Counted from the stretch's first letter, positions 17,579-25,958 are shown. The stretch: 64,000 nt of DNA from Caulobacter sp. (GCA_030680355.1 JAUXVF010000031.1:1-64000); one strand, 5' to 3'. The notes: a model not told the origin generated them from the sequence alone. Numbers and translations are program-made.

Positions 17579-17806
17579 CTAGCTCGATCTACGTGCCTCT
17601 TCTATAGGAATAATTACTTCTGATACAATAGACCCAATTATACTGCCAATAAATCTCCGAAACTCCACGGCTTCTGAAATTTCAAGATCCCTCACAACCA
17701 TCTCTGCTAACGTATTTAATTGGCCATTAATGATTCTAGCATAATCAATTACAATATCATGATTTACATTTGACCAGTCAATATTGTTATTGATAGTTAT
17801 TGTCAT
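17579..17806 (-). CDS. Small AT-rich hypothetical protein
   Basis: Protein of 75 residues with no family I recognise. It begins MTITINNNIDWSNVNHD and ends IPIEEARRSS, with a hydrophobic Ile/Val-rich helix-like stretch at about 51-66. The ribosome site GGAGAA 6 bases before ATG 17806 supports it as real. Base composition is strikingly AT-rich against its neighbours of roughly two-thirds GC, and it lies between two inverted copies of an IS3-family element, which points to horizontal origin. It follows a truncated gene on the same strand; partner-type roles (antitoxin, immunity) are possible but unsupported. Confidence 0.55.
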   Translation of the reverse strand: MTITINNNIDWSNVNHDIVIDYARIINGQLNTLAEMVVRDLEISEAVEFRRFIGSIIGSIVSEVIIPIEEARRSS

Positions 17807-17866
17807 GACATTTCTCCAAAATTCCTGTTTACGTCTAATTATGCTAATGTAGCCTCAATTGTAATT

Positions 17867-18146
17867 TCATATAATATTCATTTCTCTATCTTCCATTCTG
17901 CGCCTCTCCTTTTCCCTTCTACGCCTCTCCTCTTCTTGGCGACGCCGCTCTTCGCGTAACTCTTCCTGTCGAAGCTGCTCCGCGCATTCTTTGATGCACC
18001 TCTCGATGCGATGATCGTAGTTGGACCCACTTCCCGGAAGCCCCTCGGGATCATCGGCATATACGTCGCGGCATTTTGGGATACATTGTCGGCGACGTGC
18101 ACGACTTCGATCCTCCGAATTAACGATGTCCTCTGCGTCGGATGAT
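17867..18146 (-). pseudogene. 3' part of an unknown gene cut by the IS3-family element
   Basis: On the minus strand an open frame of about 93 codons runs from the IS end at 18146 to a TGA at 17867-17869 with no usable start. Its product has two C-x3-C pairs (CIPKC and CIKEC, 27 residues from first to first Cys), a Gly/Ser turn between them, then a highly charged Glu/Arg coiled-coil-like tail (EELREERRRQEEERRRREKE). The composition is coherent and the neighbouring small gene follows in the same direction, so this looks like the surviving C-terminus of a transferred gene. Other frames here also stay open, so the frame choice is a judgement. Confidence 0.45.
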
Positions 18147-18220
18147 TGTACGTCGTCAGATCATTTGAGACAGGCGGGGTCCGGATTTAGCGGAGAGTTG
18201 GCCTCATCTGGGGTTGATAT

Positions 18221-19201
18221 TTAGGCGGCGATTTTGCGGTGCTGCAAGCGCCGTTGTTCGATGGTCTGGCGTTTGACGTGGGCCCGCTGGCGCAGGATGT
18301 CGGCGGCGCGGCCGAAGTAGGCGTCCGCCGGCGTCACATTGCCCAGGCTCTCGTGGTAGCGGGCGTGGTTGTAGTGCTCGATGAAGACGCCGATCTGGGC
18401 CTCCAGGTCGCCGGGCAGGAAGTAGTTCTCCAGCAGGATGCGGTTCTTCAGGGTCTGATGCCAGCGCTCGATCTTGCCCTGGGTCTGGGGATGATAGGGC
18501 GCGCCGCGGACGTGTTTCATCTCCTGCTTGCCCAGCCATTCGGCCAGGTCGCCGGAGATGTAACTCGAGCCATTATCGGAGAGCAGGCGTGGTTTGTGCC
18601 GGACATGGGCCTGGTCGCAACCTGACGCCGTGAGCGCCAGTTCCAGGGTGTCGGTCACATCCCCGGCCTTCATCGTCGTGCAGAGCTTCCAGGCGATCAC
18701 GTAGCGTGAGAAGTCGTCCAGGATGGTCGACAGATAGACCCAGCCCCACCCGATGATCTTGAAGTAGGTGAAGTCGGTCTGCCACATCTCGTTGGGCGCC
18801 GTGGTCTTGTCGGTGAAGGACTTGGCGGCCTTCATGACGATGAAGGCCGGGCTGGTGATCAGGTCATGGGCCTTCAACAGCCTGTAAACGCTGGCTTCCG
18901 AGACAAAGTAGCCCTGGCTGTCGCTGAACCGCACGGCCAGCTCTCGCGGGCTCAGCTCCGACTGTTCCAGGGCCAGCTCGATGATCGCAGCGCGGACATC
19001 GTCAGGTATGCGGTTCCACACCCGGCCAGGTCGCCCCGGGCGGTCTTCCAGCGCCTCGGGACCGCCGGTCTGGTACCGGTCATACCAGCGGTAGAAGGTC
19101 GCGCGGGGAACGCCGATCTGGTTCAGCGTCCTGCGAACAGGAAGGCTCGATTGCTCGACGAGACGGATGATCTCGACCTTCTCAGGTGCGGGATATCTCA
19201 T
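18221..19201 (-). CDS. IS3-family transposase OrfB (integrase core)
   Basis: Catalytic transposase of 326 residues from ATG 19201. An N-terminal helix-turn-helix (SLPVRRTLNQIGVPRATFYR) is followed by the rve integrase core with the DDE triad: D in NEMWQTDFTYF, D in RLLSDNGSSYI and E in HPQTQGKIERWHQTLKN, the last two about 35 residues apart. The C-terminus YHESLGNVTPADAYFG is the usual IS3 ending. Its ATG overlaps the orfA stop, and a run of seven A residues upstream in orfA (minus strand, near 19230-19236) is a classic -1 slippage site, so an OrfAB fusion may also be made. Confidence 0.92.
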   Translation of the reverse strand: MRYPAPEKVEIIRLVEQSSLPVRRTLNQIGVPRATFYRWYDRYQTGGPEALEDRPGRPGRVWNRIPDDVRAAIIELALEQSELSPRELAVRFSDSQGYFVSEASVYRLLKAHDLITSPAFIVMKAAKSFTDKTTAPNEMWQTDFTYFKIIGWGWVYLSTILDDFSRYVIAWKLCTTMKAGDVTDTLELALTASGCDQAHVRHKPRLLSDNGSSYISGDLAEWLGKQEMKHVRGAPYHPQTQGKIERWHQTLKNRILLENYFLPGDLEAQIGVFIEHYNHARYHESLGNVTPADAYFGRAADILRQRAHVKRQTIEQRRLQHRKIAA

Positions 19202-19575
19202 TCCCCGTCTCCCCCATCCGCGATCATGCTTTTTTTGAGCAGGCGCAGCTCCAGCGCCTGTTCCGCGACGACCTCCTTCAGGGCAGTGGCTTCCCGACGC
19301 AGCCCCTTCACCTCGTCGGTGGTCGCAGCCCGGGCGGTATCGCCCGCCAGGCGGCGCTTGCCCGCCTCCAGAAACTCCTTCGACCACACATAGTAGAGGC
19401 TCTGGGCGATCCCCTCCTTGCGGCAGAGCTCGGCAATGCTGTCCTCGCCGCGAAGGCCGTCCAGCACGATCCTGATCTTGTCTTCCGCCGAGAAATGCCG
19501 CCGCGTCGCGCGCCGGATATCCTTCACCACCCGCTCACCGGGCGTCGCCTTCGAGGGCAAGGGTTTTGATCTCAT
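19198..19575 (-). CDS. IS3-family transposase OrfA (HTH subunit)
   Basis: DNA-binding subunit of 125 residues from ATG 19575, with AAGGA seven bases upstream. The helix-turn-helix region is RRHFSAEDKIRIVLDGLRGE through AELCRKEGIAQSLYYVWSKE, followed by the leucine-zipper-like tail VKGLRREATALKEVVAEQAL that mediates OrfA/OrfAB association in this family. The codons for LLKKS contain the A7 slippage run. The stop overlaps the orfB start. Confidence 0.9.
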   Translation of the reverse strand: MRSKPLPSKATPGERVVKDIRRATRRHFSAEDKIRIVLDGLRGEDSIAELCRKEGIAQSLYYVWSKEFLEAGKRRLAGDTARAATTDEVKGLRREATALKEVVAEQALELRLLKKSMIADGGDGE

Positions 19576-19660
19576 CTTCGTTCCTTCGTCACTGCGATGA
19601 GACCAAAACCCTCCGTTAGCTGGAACCCTCAATCTGTCTCATTGGTGCTGACGGCCGACA

Positions 19661-19789
19661 ACCGGCGGCCATTCGCCGGCGCTCGCCCTGCGTCAGCTGC
19701 TCAAATGCCCGATGCCGCTGGCATGGGCCGACCAGGGTGAACTCTTCGACGATCTCAGCGGCTCCGGCGCCCACCTGCACAGGTCCTGA
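19661..19789 (+). pseudogene. Possible 3' gene fragment next to the IS
   Basis: Directly outside the IS3-family right end, the plus strand stays open for 42 codons (ending LRQLLKCPMPLAWADQGELF and about 14 more residues) before a TGA at 19787. The composition looks protein-like, but I do not recognise the family and there is no start. It may be the tail of a gene whose front was removed by the IS. Weak evidence. Confidence 0.25.
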
Positions 19790-19825
19790 TACGCAGCTGC
19801 TCCTTACCTGATACGTCGAAAATAC

Positions 19826-19987
19826 TTCCCTGTTACCTCATTTGAAATTCCCTGTTCGGAATAGACCTTTCGGCGAGCTTGGAATTGCACAGCCCCTTAC
19901 AGCGTAGATGATCTCGGGCGTTCTGGCGCCACGCAACACCGCTTTCGGATGCGCCGTTCGCTGTAAATTTCCCTGTTAGCAGGGAAA
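19826..19987. repeat. TTCCCTGTT repeats near tRNA-Arg
   Basis: The nonamer TTCCCTGTT occurs at 19826-19834, 19848-19856 and 19969-19977; the last forms a perfect TTTCCCTG-4-CAGGGAAA hairpin (19968-19987). I have the impression that similar runs are common in alphaproteobacteria beside tRNA-linked integration sites, where they are often mis-called as short proteins. No real gene is seen between 19790 and 20155. Confidence 0.5.
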
Positions 19988-20155
19988 CCGTCACGTCTTT
20001 CCAGGGGTGGAGAATGGGCCCCGGAATGGCCTTATCGAGGCTCGAAAACCTCGCCATCACCGGCATGCGAATGACGGTTTGGGCGGCGCAAGCGCCCGCA
20101 ATGTCGGGGGTTCCCGGACCGCGGCGGCGTGAAGAGACGTGTCGCCCTGACTGTC

Positions 20156-20232
20156 TGGCGGCCCGGAAGGGACTCGAACCCCTGACCTTCGCTTTAGGAA
20201 AGCGCTGCTCTATCCTGCTGAGCTACCGGGCC
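20156..20232 (-). tRNA. tRNA-Arg (anticodon CCU)
   Basis: A 77-base cloverleaf is readable on the minus strand. The acceptor stem is GGCCCGG pairing with CCGGGCC, with discriminator G and encoded CCA. The D arm is GCTC..GAGC, the anticodon loop TTCCTAA gives anticodon CCT, and the T arm has GGTTCGAGTCCC. It reads AGG codons as arginine. Its 3' end faces the mobile region, the side where tRNA-directed integrases insert. Confidence 0.93.
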
Positions 20233-20299
20233 GCACGGCGCTGGTCATAGCCTGCCGCAACCGTCAGCGGAAGCGGGCTCGGGCGGCTCGGGGAGACGA

Positions 20300-21610
20300 A
20301 TGCGGTATCTGAAGCTGCTCTATGTCCAGGTGCTGATCGCCATCGTCCTGGGCGTGGCGGTCGGGGCGATCTGGCCGGCCACGGGCGCGGCGCTCAAGCC
20401 GCTGGCCGACGCCTTCATCAAGCTGATCAAACTGGTCATCGCCCCGGTCATCTTCATCACCGTGGCCGGCGGCATCGCCCGGATGAGCGACCTGAAGGCC
20501 TTCGGCCGGCTGGGCGGCAAGACCCTGCTCTATTTCGAGGCGGTCTCGACCCTGGCCCTGCTGATCGGGCTCGCCGTGGGGCTGCTGATCCGGCCCGGCG
20601 CCGGGTTCAACGTCGACCCCGCCACGCTCGACCCGGCGGTCGGCGCCGAATACGCGGCCAAGGCGGCCCATGGCGAGGGGATCGTGGCCTGGCTGCTGCA
20701 TCTGATCCCCGACACCTTCTTGGGGCCGCTGGCCGGCGGCGAGCTGCTGCAGGTGCTGCTGATCGCCATCCTGACCGGCTTCGCCTGCGCCAAGTTGGGC
20801 GAGTTCGGCGACCGGGTGGCCGACGGGCTGGACCAGGTCGGCAAGGTGTTCTTCGCCATCATCCATCTGGTGGTGCGGCTGGCCCCGATCGGCGCCTTCG
20901 GGGCGATGGGGTTCACGGTCGGCAAATACGGCGTCGCGGCGCTGGGCAATCTGGCGGTGCTGGTCGGGACCTTCTACCTGACCAGCCTGATTTTCGTGAT
21001 CGTCGTGCTGGGCCTGATCGCCCGGCTGGCCGGGTTCTCGATCTTCCGCTTCATCGCCTATATCCGCGAGGAGCTGTTGATCGTTCTGGGCACCAGCTCC
21101 TCGGAATCGGTGCTGCCCCAGATCATGGAGAAGCTGCAGCGGCTGGGCGCCTCGCGCACCGTGACGGGCCTGGTCATTCCCACCGGCTACAGTTTCAATC
21201 TCGACGGCACCAACATCTACATGACCCTGGCCACCCTGTTCCTGGCCCAGGCGACCAACACTCCCCTCGACGCCTGGCAGCTGGCCACCATCCTGGGCGT
21301 GGCCATGCTGACCTCGAAGGGCGCGAGCGGCGTCACCGGGGCGGGCTTCATCACCCTGGCCGCCACCCTGGCCGTGGTGCCCGACATCCCCATCGCCGCC
21401 CTGGCCCTGATCGTCGGCATCGACCGGTTCATGAGCGAATGCCGGGCCCTGACCAATCTGGTCGGCAATGGCGTCGCCACCCTGGTCGTGGCCCGCTGGG
21501 AGGGCGAACTTGATCGGGGTCGGCTGGCGCGCGAACTGGCCGCAGGGCCGGGAGCGGGGGCGGACCACCCCCTTGCCGAGGGTCTGGCGACCGACGCGGA
21601 CGGCGATTGA
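20300..21610 (+). CDS. Dicarboxylate/amino acid:cation symporter (DAACS, DctA/GltP-like)
   Basis: Inner membrane secondary transporter of 436 residues with the complete DAACS fold. Hairpin loop 1 has the serine-rich [11 protein letters not shown] (about 268-278), TM7 has [13 protein letters not shown] (about 296-308), hairpin loop 2 has [12 protein letters not shown], and TM8 has [19 protein letters not shown] (about 375-393) with the substrate-coordinating Asp and Asn. It should carry C4-dicarboxylates or acidic amino acids with Na+ or H+. The start has GGGGAG 5-10 bases upstream. It is monocistronic between tRNA-Arg and a small membrane protein gene. Confidence 0.92.
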   Translation: MRYLKLLYVQVLIAIVLGVAVGAIWPATGAALKPLADAFIKLIKLVIAPVIFITVAGGIARMSDLKAFGRLGGKTLLYFEAVSTLALLIGLAVGLLIRPGAGFNVDPATLDPAVGAEYAAKAAHGEGIVAWLLHLIPDTFLGPLAGGELLQVLLIAILTGFACAKLGEFGDRVADGLDQVGKVFFAIIHLVVRLAPIGAFGAMGFTVGKYGVAALGNLAVLVGTFYLTSLIFVIVVLGLIARLAGFSIFRFIAYIREELLIVLGTSSSESVLPQIMEKLQRLGASRTVTGLVIPTGYSFNLDGTNIYMTLATLFLAQATNTPLDAWQLATILGVAMLTSKGASGVTGAGFITLAATLAVVPDIPIAALALIVGIDRFMSECRALTNLVGNGVATLVVARWEGELDRGRLARELAAGPGAGADHPLAEGLATDADGD

Positions 21611-21718
21611 CCTGTCCCGCCGTCCCCGGCATCAATTGGCATTCATCGTGCTGAAAGTTCGTCGCGACTGATTCGACGGCGACGGCGGCCAGTGCGACCA
21701 AACCCCGGGGGGAAGACG

Positions 21719-22105
21719 ATGGCGCGGATGCTGGTGAGAGGCCTGGTTGGCCTGATGGGATTGCTCGGTCTGCTGTTGGCGCTCCGGTTCTGGACCAGCC
21801 CGGCGGTGATCGGCGGGGCCATGGATCTGACGGCGGGGGGCGCCGCGGGCCTGGGCACGCTGCGCGCGGACATGGCCGGCTTCTTCGGCGGCGTCGGCCT
21901 GCTGTCGCTGGCGGCGGCGCTTCGCGATGACGGCCGCTGGCTGACGCCGGTGCTGTTGCTGGTGGGGCTGGCCCTGTCGGGCCGGGTGATCAATCTGGTG
22001 CTGACCGGCGGCGGCGCGGTCCTCTATCCGCCGATGATCATCGAGGCGGTGCTGATCGCGATCTCGGGCCTGGGCTGGCGGGTGCTGTCAGAGCGGGCGA
22101 AGTAG
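21719..22105 (+). CDS. Small integral membrane protein (DUF4345-like)
   Basis: Predicted four-segment membrane protein of 128 residues, start at ATG 21719 with GGGGGGAAG upstream. Hydrophobic stretches lie at about 3-21, 46-66, 74-95 and 103-118, and a charged RDDGRW turn separates the second from the third. Layout and the sequence ADMAGFFGGVGLLSLAA fit the DUF4345 family, whose function is unknown. No neighbour suggests a role. Confidence 0.65.
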   Translation: MARMLVRGLVGLMGLLGLLLALRFWTSPAVIGGAMDLTAGGAAGLGTLRADMAGFFGGVGLLSLAAALRDDGRWLTPVLLLVGLALSGRVINLVLTGGGAVLYPPMIIEAVLIAISGLGWRVLSERAK

Positions 22106-22162
22106 TCCCCGAAAGGGATCTGGCCGCTGGCCAGCCGCGCGCCGCGGCGCCAAGCTCGCCGC

Positions 22163-22504
22163 ATGACCCTCCAGGCCTCCTGTCACTGCGGCGCTATCCG
22201 GTTTTCGGTCGAGACAGCGCCCGCTGAACTGAACAATTGCCAGTGCTCGATCTGCCGCCGCTACGGCGCGCTCTGGGCCTACTACCGGCCGCGCGAGGTG
22301 CGGTTAGAGGCAGACAATGGTCCGACTGAGGTCTACATCTGGGGCGACCGGGAGCTGGAATTCCACCGCTGCCGAACCTGCGGCTGCGTGACCCACTGGT
22401 CGGCCGTGGACCCGACCTACGACCGCATGGGCGTCAACGGCCGGCTGATGGCCCCCGAGGTGGTCGCCGCCGCTCATCAGTACAAGAGCACGGGCCCCGG
22501 TTGA
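22163..22504 (+). CDS. GFA-domain (CENP-V/formaldehyde-activating enzyme-like) protein
   Basis: Zinc-binding GFA-fold protein of 113 residues. The cysteine set is complete: CHCGAIRF (8-15), NCQCSICRRYGALW (about 25-38) and HRCRTCGC (about 68-75), which bind two zinc ions in the family. Members include a glutathione-formaldehyde binding protein, though most act on unknown small thiols. The start follows the previous gene by 57 bases, and an SRPBCC gene follows on the same strand. Confidence 0.87.
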   Translation: MTLQASCHCGAIRFSVETAPAELNNCQCSICRRYGALWAYYRPREVRLEADNGPTEVYIWGDRELEFHRCRTCGCVTHWSAVDPTYDRMGVNGRLMAPEVVAAAHQYKSTGPG

Positions 22505-22536
22505 TCACCGGCTGCCGGTCCGGCAGGGTCTGACCC

Positions 22537-22977
22537 ATGAAACAGATCCGCACCGAAGCCCTCATTCCCGCCCCGCCGGCCAAGGTCTGGGCGGTGCTGA
22601 CCGACTTCGCCCGCTATCACGAATGGAACCCGCTCAACATCGCCGCCGACGGCGAGGCGCGGGCGGGCGGCAAGATCCGCACGACCTTCCTCAATCCGGC
22701 CGGCCGGGCGGGGGCGACGATCACCCAGACGGTGACCCTGACCACGTTCGAGCCCTACAGCGCGCTGTCCTGGACCGGCGTCGTGCCGCTGCTGTTTCGC
22801 GGCACGCATCTGTTCCGGCTCGAGCCGGCCCCCGAGGGCACCAAACTGACCCACGGCGAGGACATGAGCGGCCTGATCCCCCTGACCTTCTCGCGGGCCC
22901 GGCTGGACCGGGATTTCCGACCCCACTACGTGGCCGTCAACGCGGCCCTGGCGAAGCGGGTGGCGGCCCTGGCGTAG
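22537..22977 (+). CDS. SRPBCC (polyketide cyclase/START-like) protein
   Basis: Protein of 146 residues with the SRPBCC helix-grip fold pattern: MKQIRTEALIPAPPAKVWAV at the start, DFARYHEWNPLN at about 28-39, and LEPAPEGTKLTHGEDMSG at about 96-113 before the long C-terminal helix. The family binds hydrophobic ligands in a deep cavity. It is 32 bases downstream of the GFA gene and probably co-transcribed. Ligand unknown. Confidence 0.85.
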   Translation: MKQIRTEALIPAPPAKVWAVLTDFARYHEWNPLNIAADGEARAGGKIRTTFLNPAGRAGATITQTVTLTTFEPYSALSWTGVVPLLFRGTHLFRLEPAPEGTKLTHGEDMSGLIPLTFSRARLDRDFRPHYVAVNAALAKRVAALA

Positions 22978-22980
22978 GGT

Positions 22981-24216
22981 TCAGAGCGGAAGCGGGGCAT
23001 AGGCCAACGGGAGCCGTTCGGTCGCGTACCGGGCGGGATTCACGGGCGAGATCAAGTGATCACTGATCGCCAGTCCGCTGAGAAAGGGCGCCCGCAGCTT
23101 GATGCACTCCGTCACCTCCCGATGGCTGCGTACGTTGGCGACCGCGGGCCATATGCGCCGGCGTTTGTAGGCATCCCTGTTGCCCATGAACCGGCTCATC
23201 GCCGACATTCGACTGCCGTCGTCGGTGTCGGGCAGGGTCAGGGTGACGCTGTTGACCGCGCCCATCGCCAAGCTTTCGACCTCGAAACCGGGGTCGGCGG
23301 TCTGCAGGTCGATGAAGGAGAAATAGGGGTTGAGAAAGGCCTGCAATTGACGGACGGCGGCGAAGGAGGGGGCTCGGGGGACGCCGTAGACGGACGCGGC
23401 GAGGCGGGGGCGACTTTCAGGCGGCAGAGCCTCGAGCGCGTCCAGATAGCTTTCCCGAACCGGCCGGACGATCGTGGACGAAAAGCAGATCGGCAGGAAC
23501 AGAAGCCCCTGGGAACCAACCAGAGCATTGGGCGTCGCTTCGATGCACCCGATATCGAACTCTGCGGCGTCACCCGACGGCGGTTGGTTCGCTTCGCCAT
23601 CGATCGTGCTGAAGAATGATCGAGCGCCTCTTCGGCGGGCGGTCAGGCCGCTGCCAATGACGGTCTGGTTCAGGCCACACCAGATGGCGCGGAAGCTGGC
23701 GTCCGTACCCGCCGGTTCTTCTGGCGCAGACCGTCGCCCGCCCGCCGCCGGAGTCCCGGAGGGTGCCGGAACGAAAGGGCCCGCCTCGTGTTGCGGGGAG
23801 ACCACCCGAATTCCGTTACGCGTAATTTCGCTTATACGTCCCGGAATGCCCGCGATTGTGCCGCCATTCGTGATGATTTCGCGGAGTTGCTCGGCCTCCA
23901 CAGCGGCGAACCGGGTCACATCGTCCTGGTGACCTTCGATCATCGCCAGGCAGACGCTGCCGGGACCATCCGCGCCAAACAGTTTGACATGAAGCTCTTC
24001 CGACAGGGCGCAGAGTTCGGAAGGATCAAGCCGGGTCGCTTTGGGGTCCGTTAGCAGGACAGCGTAAGGTGCGATCTGGCCGTGGCGGCGGGGCCATATC
24101 CAACGGCTTTCCAGAAAGGCGTCGGTGACCTTGCTCACCAACGCAGCCAAGGTCTCCCCGCCCGCCGAGGCGCGGTCTTCACTGATCAGAATACGGAGGC
24201 AGGCGAGCGCGGTCAT
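22981..24216 (-). CDS. Hypothetical protein, C-terminal half weakly EAL-barrel-like
   Basis: Protein of 411 residues without a clear family. The N-terminal 130 residues are mixed alpha/beta, then a low-complexity Pro/Ala/Gly linker (about 145-175) leads to a C-terminal region. That region has a strand/helix rhythm, including ESRPRLAASVYGVPRAPSFA and, near the end, ANVRSHREVTECIKLRAPFL then SGLAISDHL. The latter resembles the last strands of EAL-type barrels but lacks the EAL, metal and catalytic residues, so any resemblance would be to a degenerate, non-enzymatic domain. It converges on the SRPBCC gene with a 3-base gap. Confidence 0.6.
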   Translation of the reverse strand: MTALACLRILISEDRASAGGETLAALVSKVTDAFLESRWIWPRRHGQIAPYAVLLTDPKATRLDPSELCALSEELHVKLFGADGPGSVCLAMIEGHQDDVTRFAAVEAEQLREIITNGGTIAGIPGRISEITRNGIRVVSPQHEAGPFVPAPSGTPAAGGRRSAPEEPAGTDASFRAIWCGLNQTVIGSGLTARRRGARSFFSTIDGEANQPPSGDAAEFDIGCIEATPNALVGSQGLLFLPICFSSTIVRPVRESYLDALEALPPESRPRLAASVYGVPRAPSFAAVRQLQAFLNPYFSFIDLQTADPGFEVESLAMGAVNSVTLTLPDTDDGSRMSAMSRFMGNRDAYKRRRIWPAVANVRSHREVTECIKLRAPFLSGLAISDHLISPVNPARYATERLPLAYAPLPL

Positions 24217-24412
24217 ACAGCCTTATCGCGCGCCAAATTTTATCGAATAGTTTCTAGGCAACCGTCGCGGGCAGGGAATGATTGCCCGTTTTGGGCATTT
24301 CCACCTGGGCGCGATTTTTCGACCCCGTCGCGGCAGTCAAACCGTCTGATATCACTGCGGGGCGTGTCACGACATCACGTCCCCGCCCCGGCGTCGCCGA
24401 TTTCGGCTGACG

Positions 24413-24853
24413 TCAGCCCTGCGGCGCGTTTACGAGCAGTTGCTCCAGGGCCGCCCGCAGTTCGGGGACGATGGCGCTGGCGCCGGTCGCCGAGGCCTGG
24501 ACCAGGACGGTTGAGCTGACCCCGACGCACTGGTCGTTCTGATACATCGTCTGGCCGATCTCCCAGGACGAATTGCCGATCCTCAGGATGCCTGAAAAAA
24601 CCTCGACGTCGCCGGGATGGAACACCTCGCCCATGTAGGACACCCGCACCTCGGCGGTGACGATGCGCACACCGGTCAGACCGACCGCCAGTTCGAAGGC
24701 CCGCCGCGTCAACTGTGACCGCGCCTCGTCATAGTAGGCGGCCACGGCGATGTTGTTGACGTGCCCGAGCCGGTCCTCGTCGTGATAGCGGGTCTGGACG
24801 CGGACATGGTGCGGATAGAGGGCGCGGTCCTGGCGCCAGGCGGGCGGTTTCAT
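24413..24853 (-). CDS. Acyl-CoA thioesterase (hot-dog fold, 4HBT type)
   Basis: Hot-dog-fold protein of 146 residues from ATG 24853. RYHDEDRLGHVNNIAVAAYY (about 22-41) is the 4HBT active-site segment, with the conserved Asp position and the HVNN helix; EVRVSYMGEVFHPGDVEV supplies the central strand region. Such proteins hydrolyse acyl-CoA thioesters, including 4-hydroxybenzoyl-type and medium chain substrates. It follows the DUF938 gene on the same strand after 88 bases. Confidence 0.85.
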   Translation of the reverse strand: MKPPAWRQDRALYPHHVRVQTRYHDEDRLGHVNNIAVAAYYDEARSQLTRRAFELAVGLTGVRIVTAEVRVSYMGEVFHPGDVEVFSGILRIGNSSWEIGQTMYQNDQCVGVSSTVLVQASATGASAIVPELRAALEQLLVNAPQG

Positions 24854-24941
24854 CGGCGGGGATACTCGGCGGGTGGCTGTCTGAACGGCGGCGAGGTTTA
24901 GGCCGGCGCCGTTGGGGCAGTCCATCGTCGATGCGGGGGAC

Positions 24942-25544
24942 CTAGCGCCGAAACAGCAGGCAGAGGTTGTTGGCCGGCATGGCGACCCGCTCGGCGAGGA
25001 CCAGGCCGTGCGCCGCGGCCAGGGCCCTGATCGCGTCCAGGTCCCGCAGCCCCCAGGCCGGGTCACGCCGCCGCAGGTCGGCGTCGAAGGCCAGGTTGCC
25101 CGGCGCGGTTTCGACGTCGGCCTCGAGATAGGGCCCATAGAGGCAGAGGGGCGCGCCGGGCGGCAGCAGTCTCGCGGCCCCCGTCATCAAACCCTCGGTC
25201 ACGGCCCAGGGCGAGATGTGGACCATGTTGATGCAGACGATGGCGTCGGCGCGGTCCAGCGGCCAATGGTCAGGCTCGGCGGCGTTGAGGGCGAGAGGCG
25301 GGGCCAGGTTCGCCAGGCCCGCCGCCGCCCGCCGCGCGCCCAGCACCGCCAGCGCCTCCCGCGACTGGTCGGTCGGCTGCCAGGTCACGCCCGGAAGGGC
25401 CGCCGCGAACCAGGCCGCGTGTTCGCCCAGGCCGCTGGCGATCTCCAGCACCGTCCCCGACGCCGGCAGCCAACGTTGCAGCACGGCCAGCAATGGCGCG
25501 CGATTACGGGCGGAGGAGGGGGAGGCGGGCAGGGGCGTGGTCAT
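24942..25544 (-). CDS. DUF938 SAM-dependent methyltransferase-like protein
   Basis: Class I methyltransferase-fold protein of 200 residues. VLEIASGLGEHAAWFAAALP (about 33-52) is motif I for SAM binding, WQPTDQSREALAVL follows as the acidic motif, and INMVHISPWAVTEGLM (about 105-120) is characteristic of DUF938. The substrate is unknown. Three GTCAGGGA repeats lie directly upstream (25558, 25570 and 25586), possibly leader sequence. Confidence 0.88.
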   Translation of the reverse strand: MTTPLPASPSSARNRAPLLAVLQRWLPASGTVLEIASGLGEHAAWFAAALPGVTWQPTDQSREALAVLGARRAAAGLANLAPPLALNAAEPDHWPLDRADAIVCINMVHISPWAVTEGLMTGAARLLPPGAPLCLYGPYLEADVETAPGNLAFDADLRRRDPAWGLRDLDAIRALAAAHGLVLAERVAMPANNLCLLFRR

Positions 25545-25730
25545 GAGAGTCTCGGGCGTCAGGGAGGGTGTCAGGGACGGAGCGTGTCAGGGACGCCCCC
25601 CGAAATCCTGCCCGCCCTGAACGGGCGGCTGACCAGTCTCAACCTCGTGGGCGCGCGGAGCCCCCAATGGTCCACCGGGCGTCGGGCGACAGAGGGCGCG
25701 GCCCGAGGTTAGCCGTCAACCGGCTCATGA

Positions 25731-25958
25731 TCATTTGGAGGGCCGCGCGGGCGGCGCGGGCGGCGTTGATGCGCTTCCAACCGGCACAGGCACCGGAGGT
25801 TGTCCGCGTGCGCCGGTGGTGACGTCCGGCTCTCCCTCGTACATGCTATCCGTCGCCGCGCTCGCCTCCATTGGAGCGCTGGTCTCTTCGGCCGGCCGGC
25901 CGCAGGCCCCGAGCAGTAGACTCAATCCAAATCCGATCATGACGTGGCGCAGTTTCAT
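25731..25958 (-). CDS. Small predicted lipoprotein
   Basis: Protein of 75 residues from ATG 25958, with GGGAGGAAG upstream. MKLRHVMIGFGLSLLLGACG is a lipoprotein signal peptide with lipobox LGAC, so Cys19 should be lipidated. The rest is Pro/Ala/Glu-rich and probably unstructured. Its ATG overlaps the stop of the upstream membrane protein gene, suggesting the pair is made together. No family recognised. Confidence 0.7.
   Translation of the reverse strand: MKLRHVMIGFGLSLLLGACGRPAEETSAPMEASAATDSMYEGEPDVTTGARGQPPVPVPVGSASTPPAPPARPSK

Larger units (their letters stand above)
18147..19660 (-). mobile_element. Complete IS3-family insertion sequence (about 1.5 kb)
   Basis: Two overlapping genes (orfA, orfB) are bounded by terminal inverted repeats. 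Both ends read TGT, two bases, G, one base, CGTCAG, six bases, TGAGACAG when read inward from 18147 and from 19660. TG...CA ends and a two-frame DDE transposase are typical of IS3. The flanking trinucleotides (GAT and ACC) differ, so no target duplication is seen; together with the inverted partial copy at 17242-17532 this suggests recombination between copies after insertion. Confidence 0.85.

Noticed and set aside
17878-18102. 74-codon minus-strand frame beginning MHVADNVSQ in the AT-rich segment
   Set aside because: A different frame gives a more coherent product with paired cysteines and a charged coiled-coil tail; this frame has no ribosome site.
16478-19660. Intact composite transposon with target duplications
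   Set aside because: Neither IS has a matching flank and one IS3-family copy is truncated, so the present structure is a rearranged remnant.
19833-20066. 77-codon minus-strand frame over the TTCCCTGTT repeats
   Set aside because: The predicted protein is produced by the repeat sequence; no domain or ribosome site.
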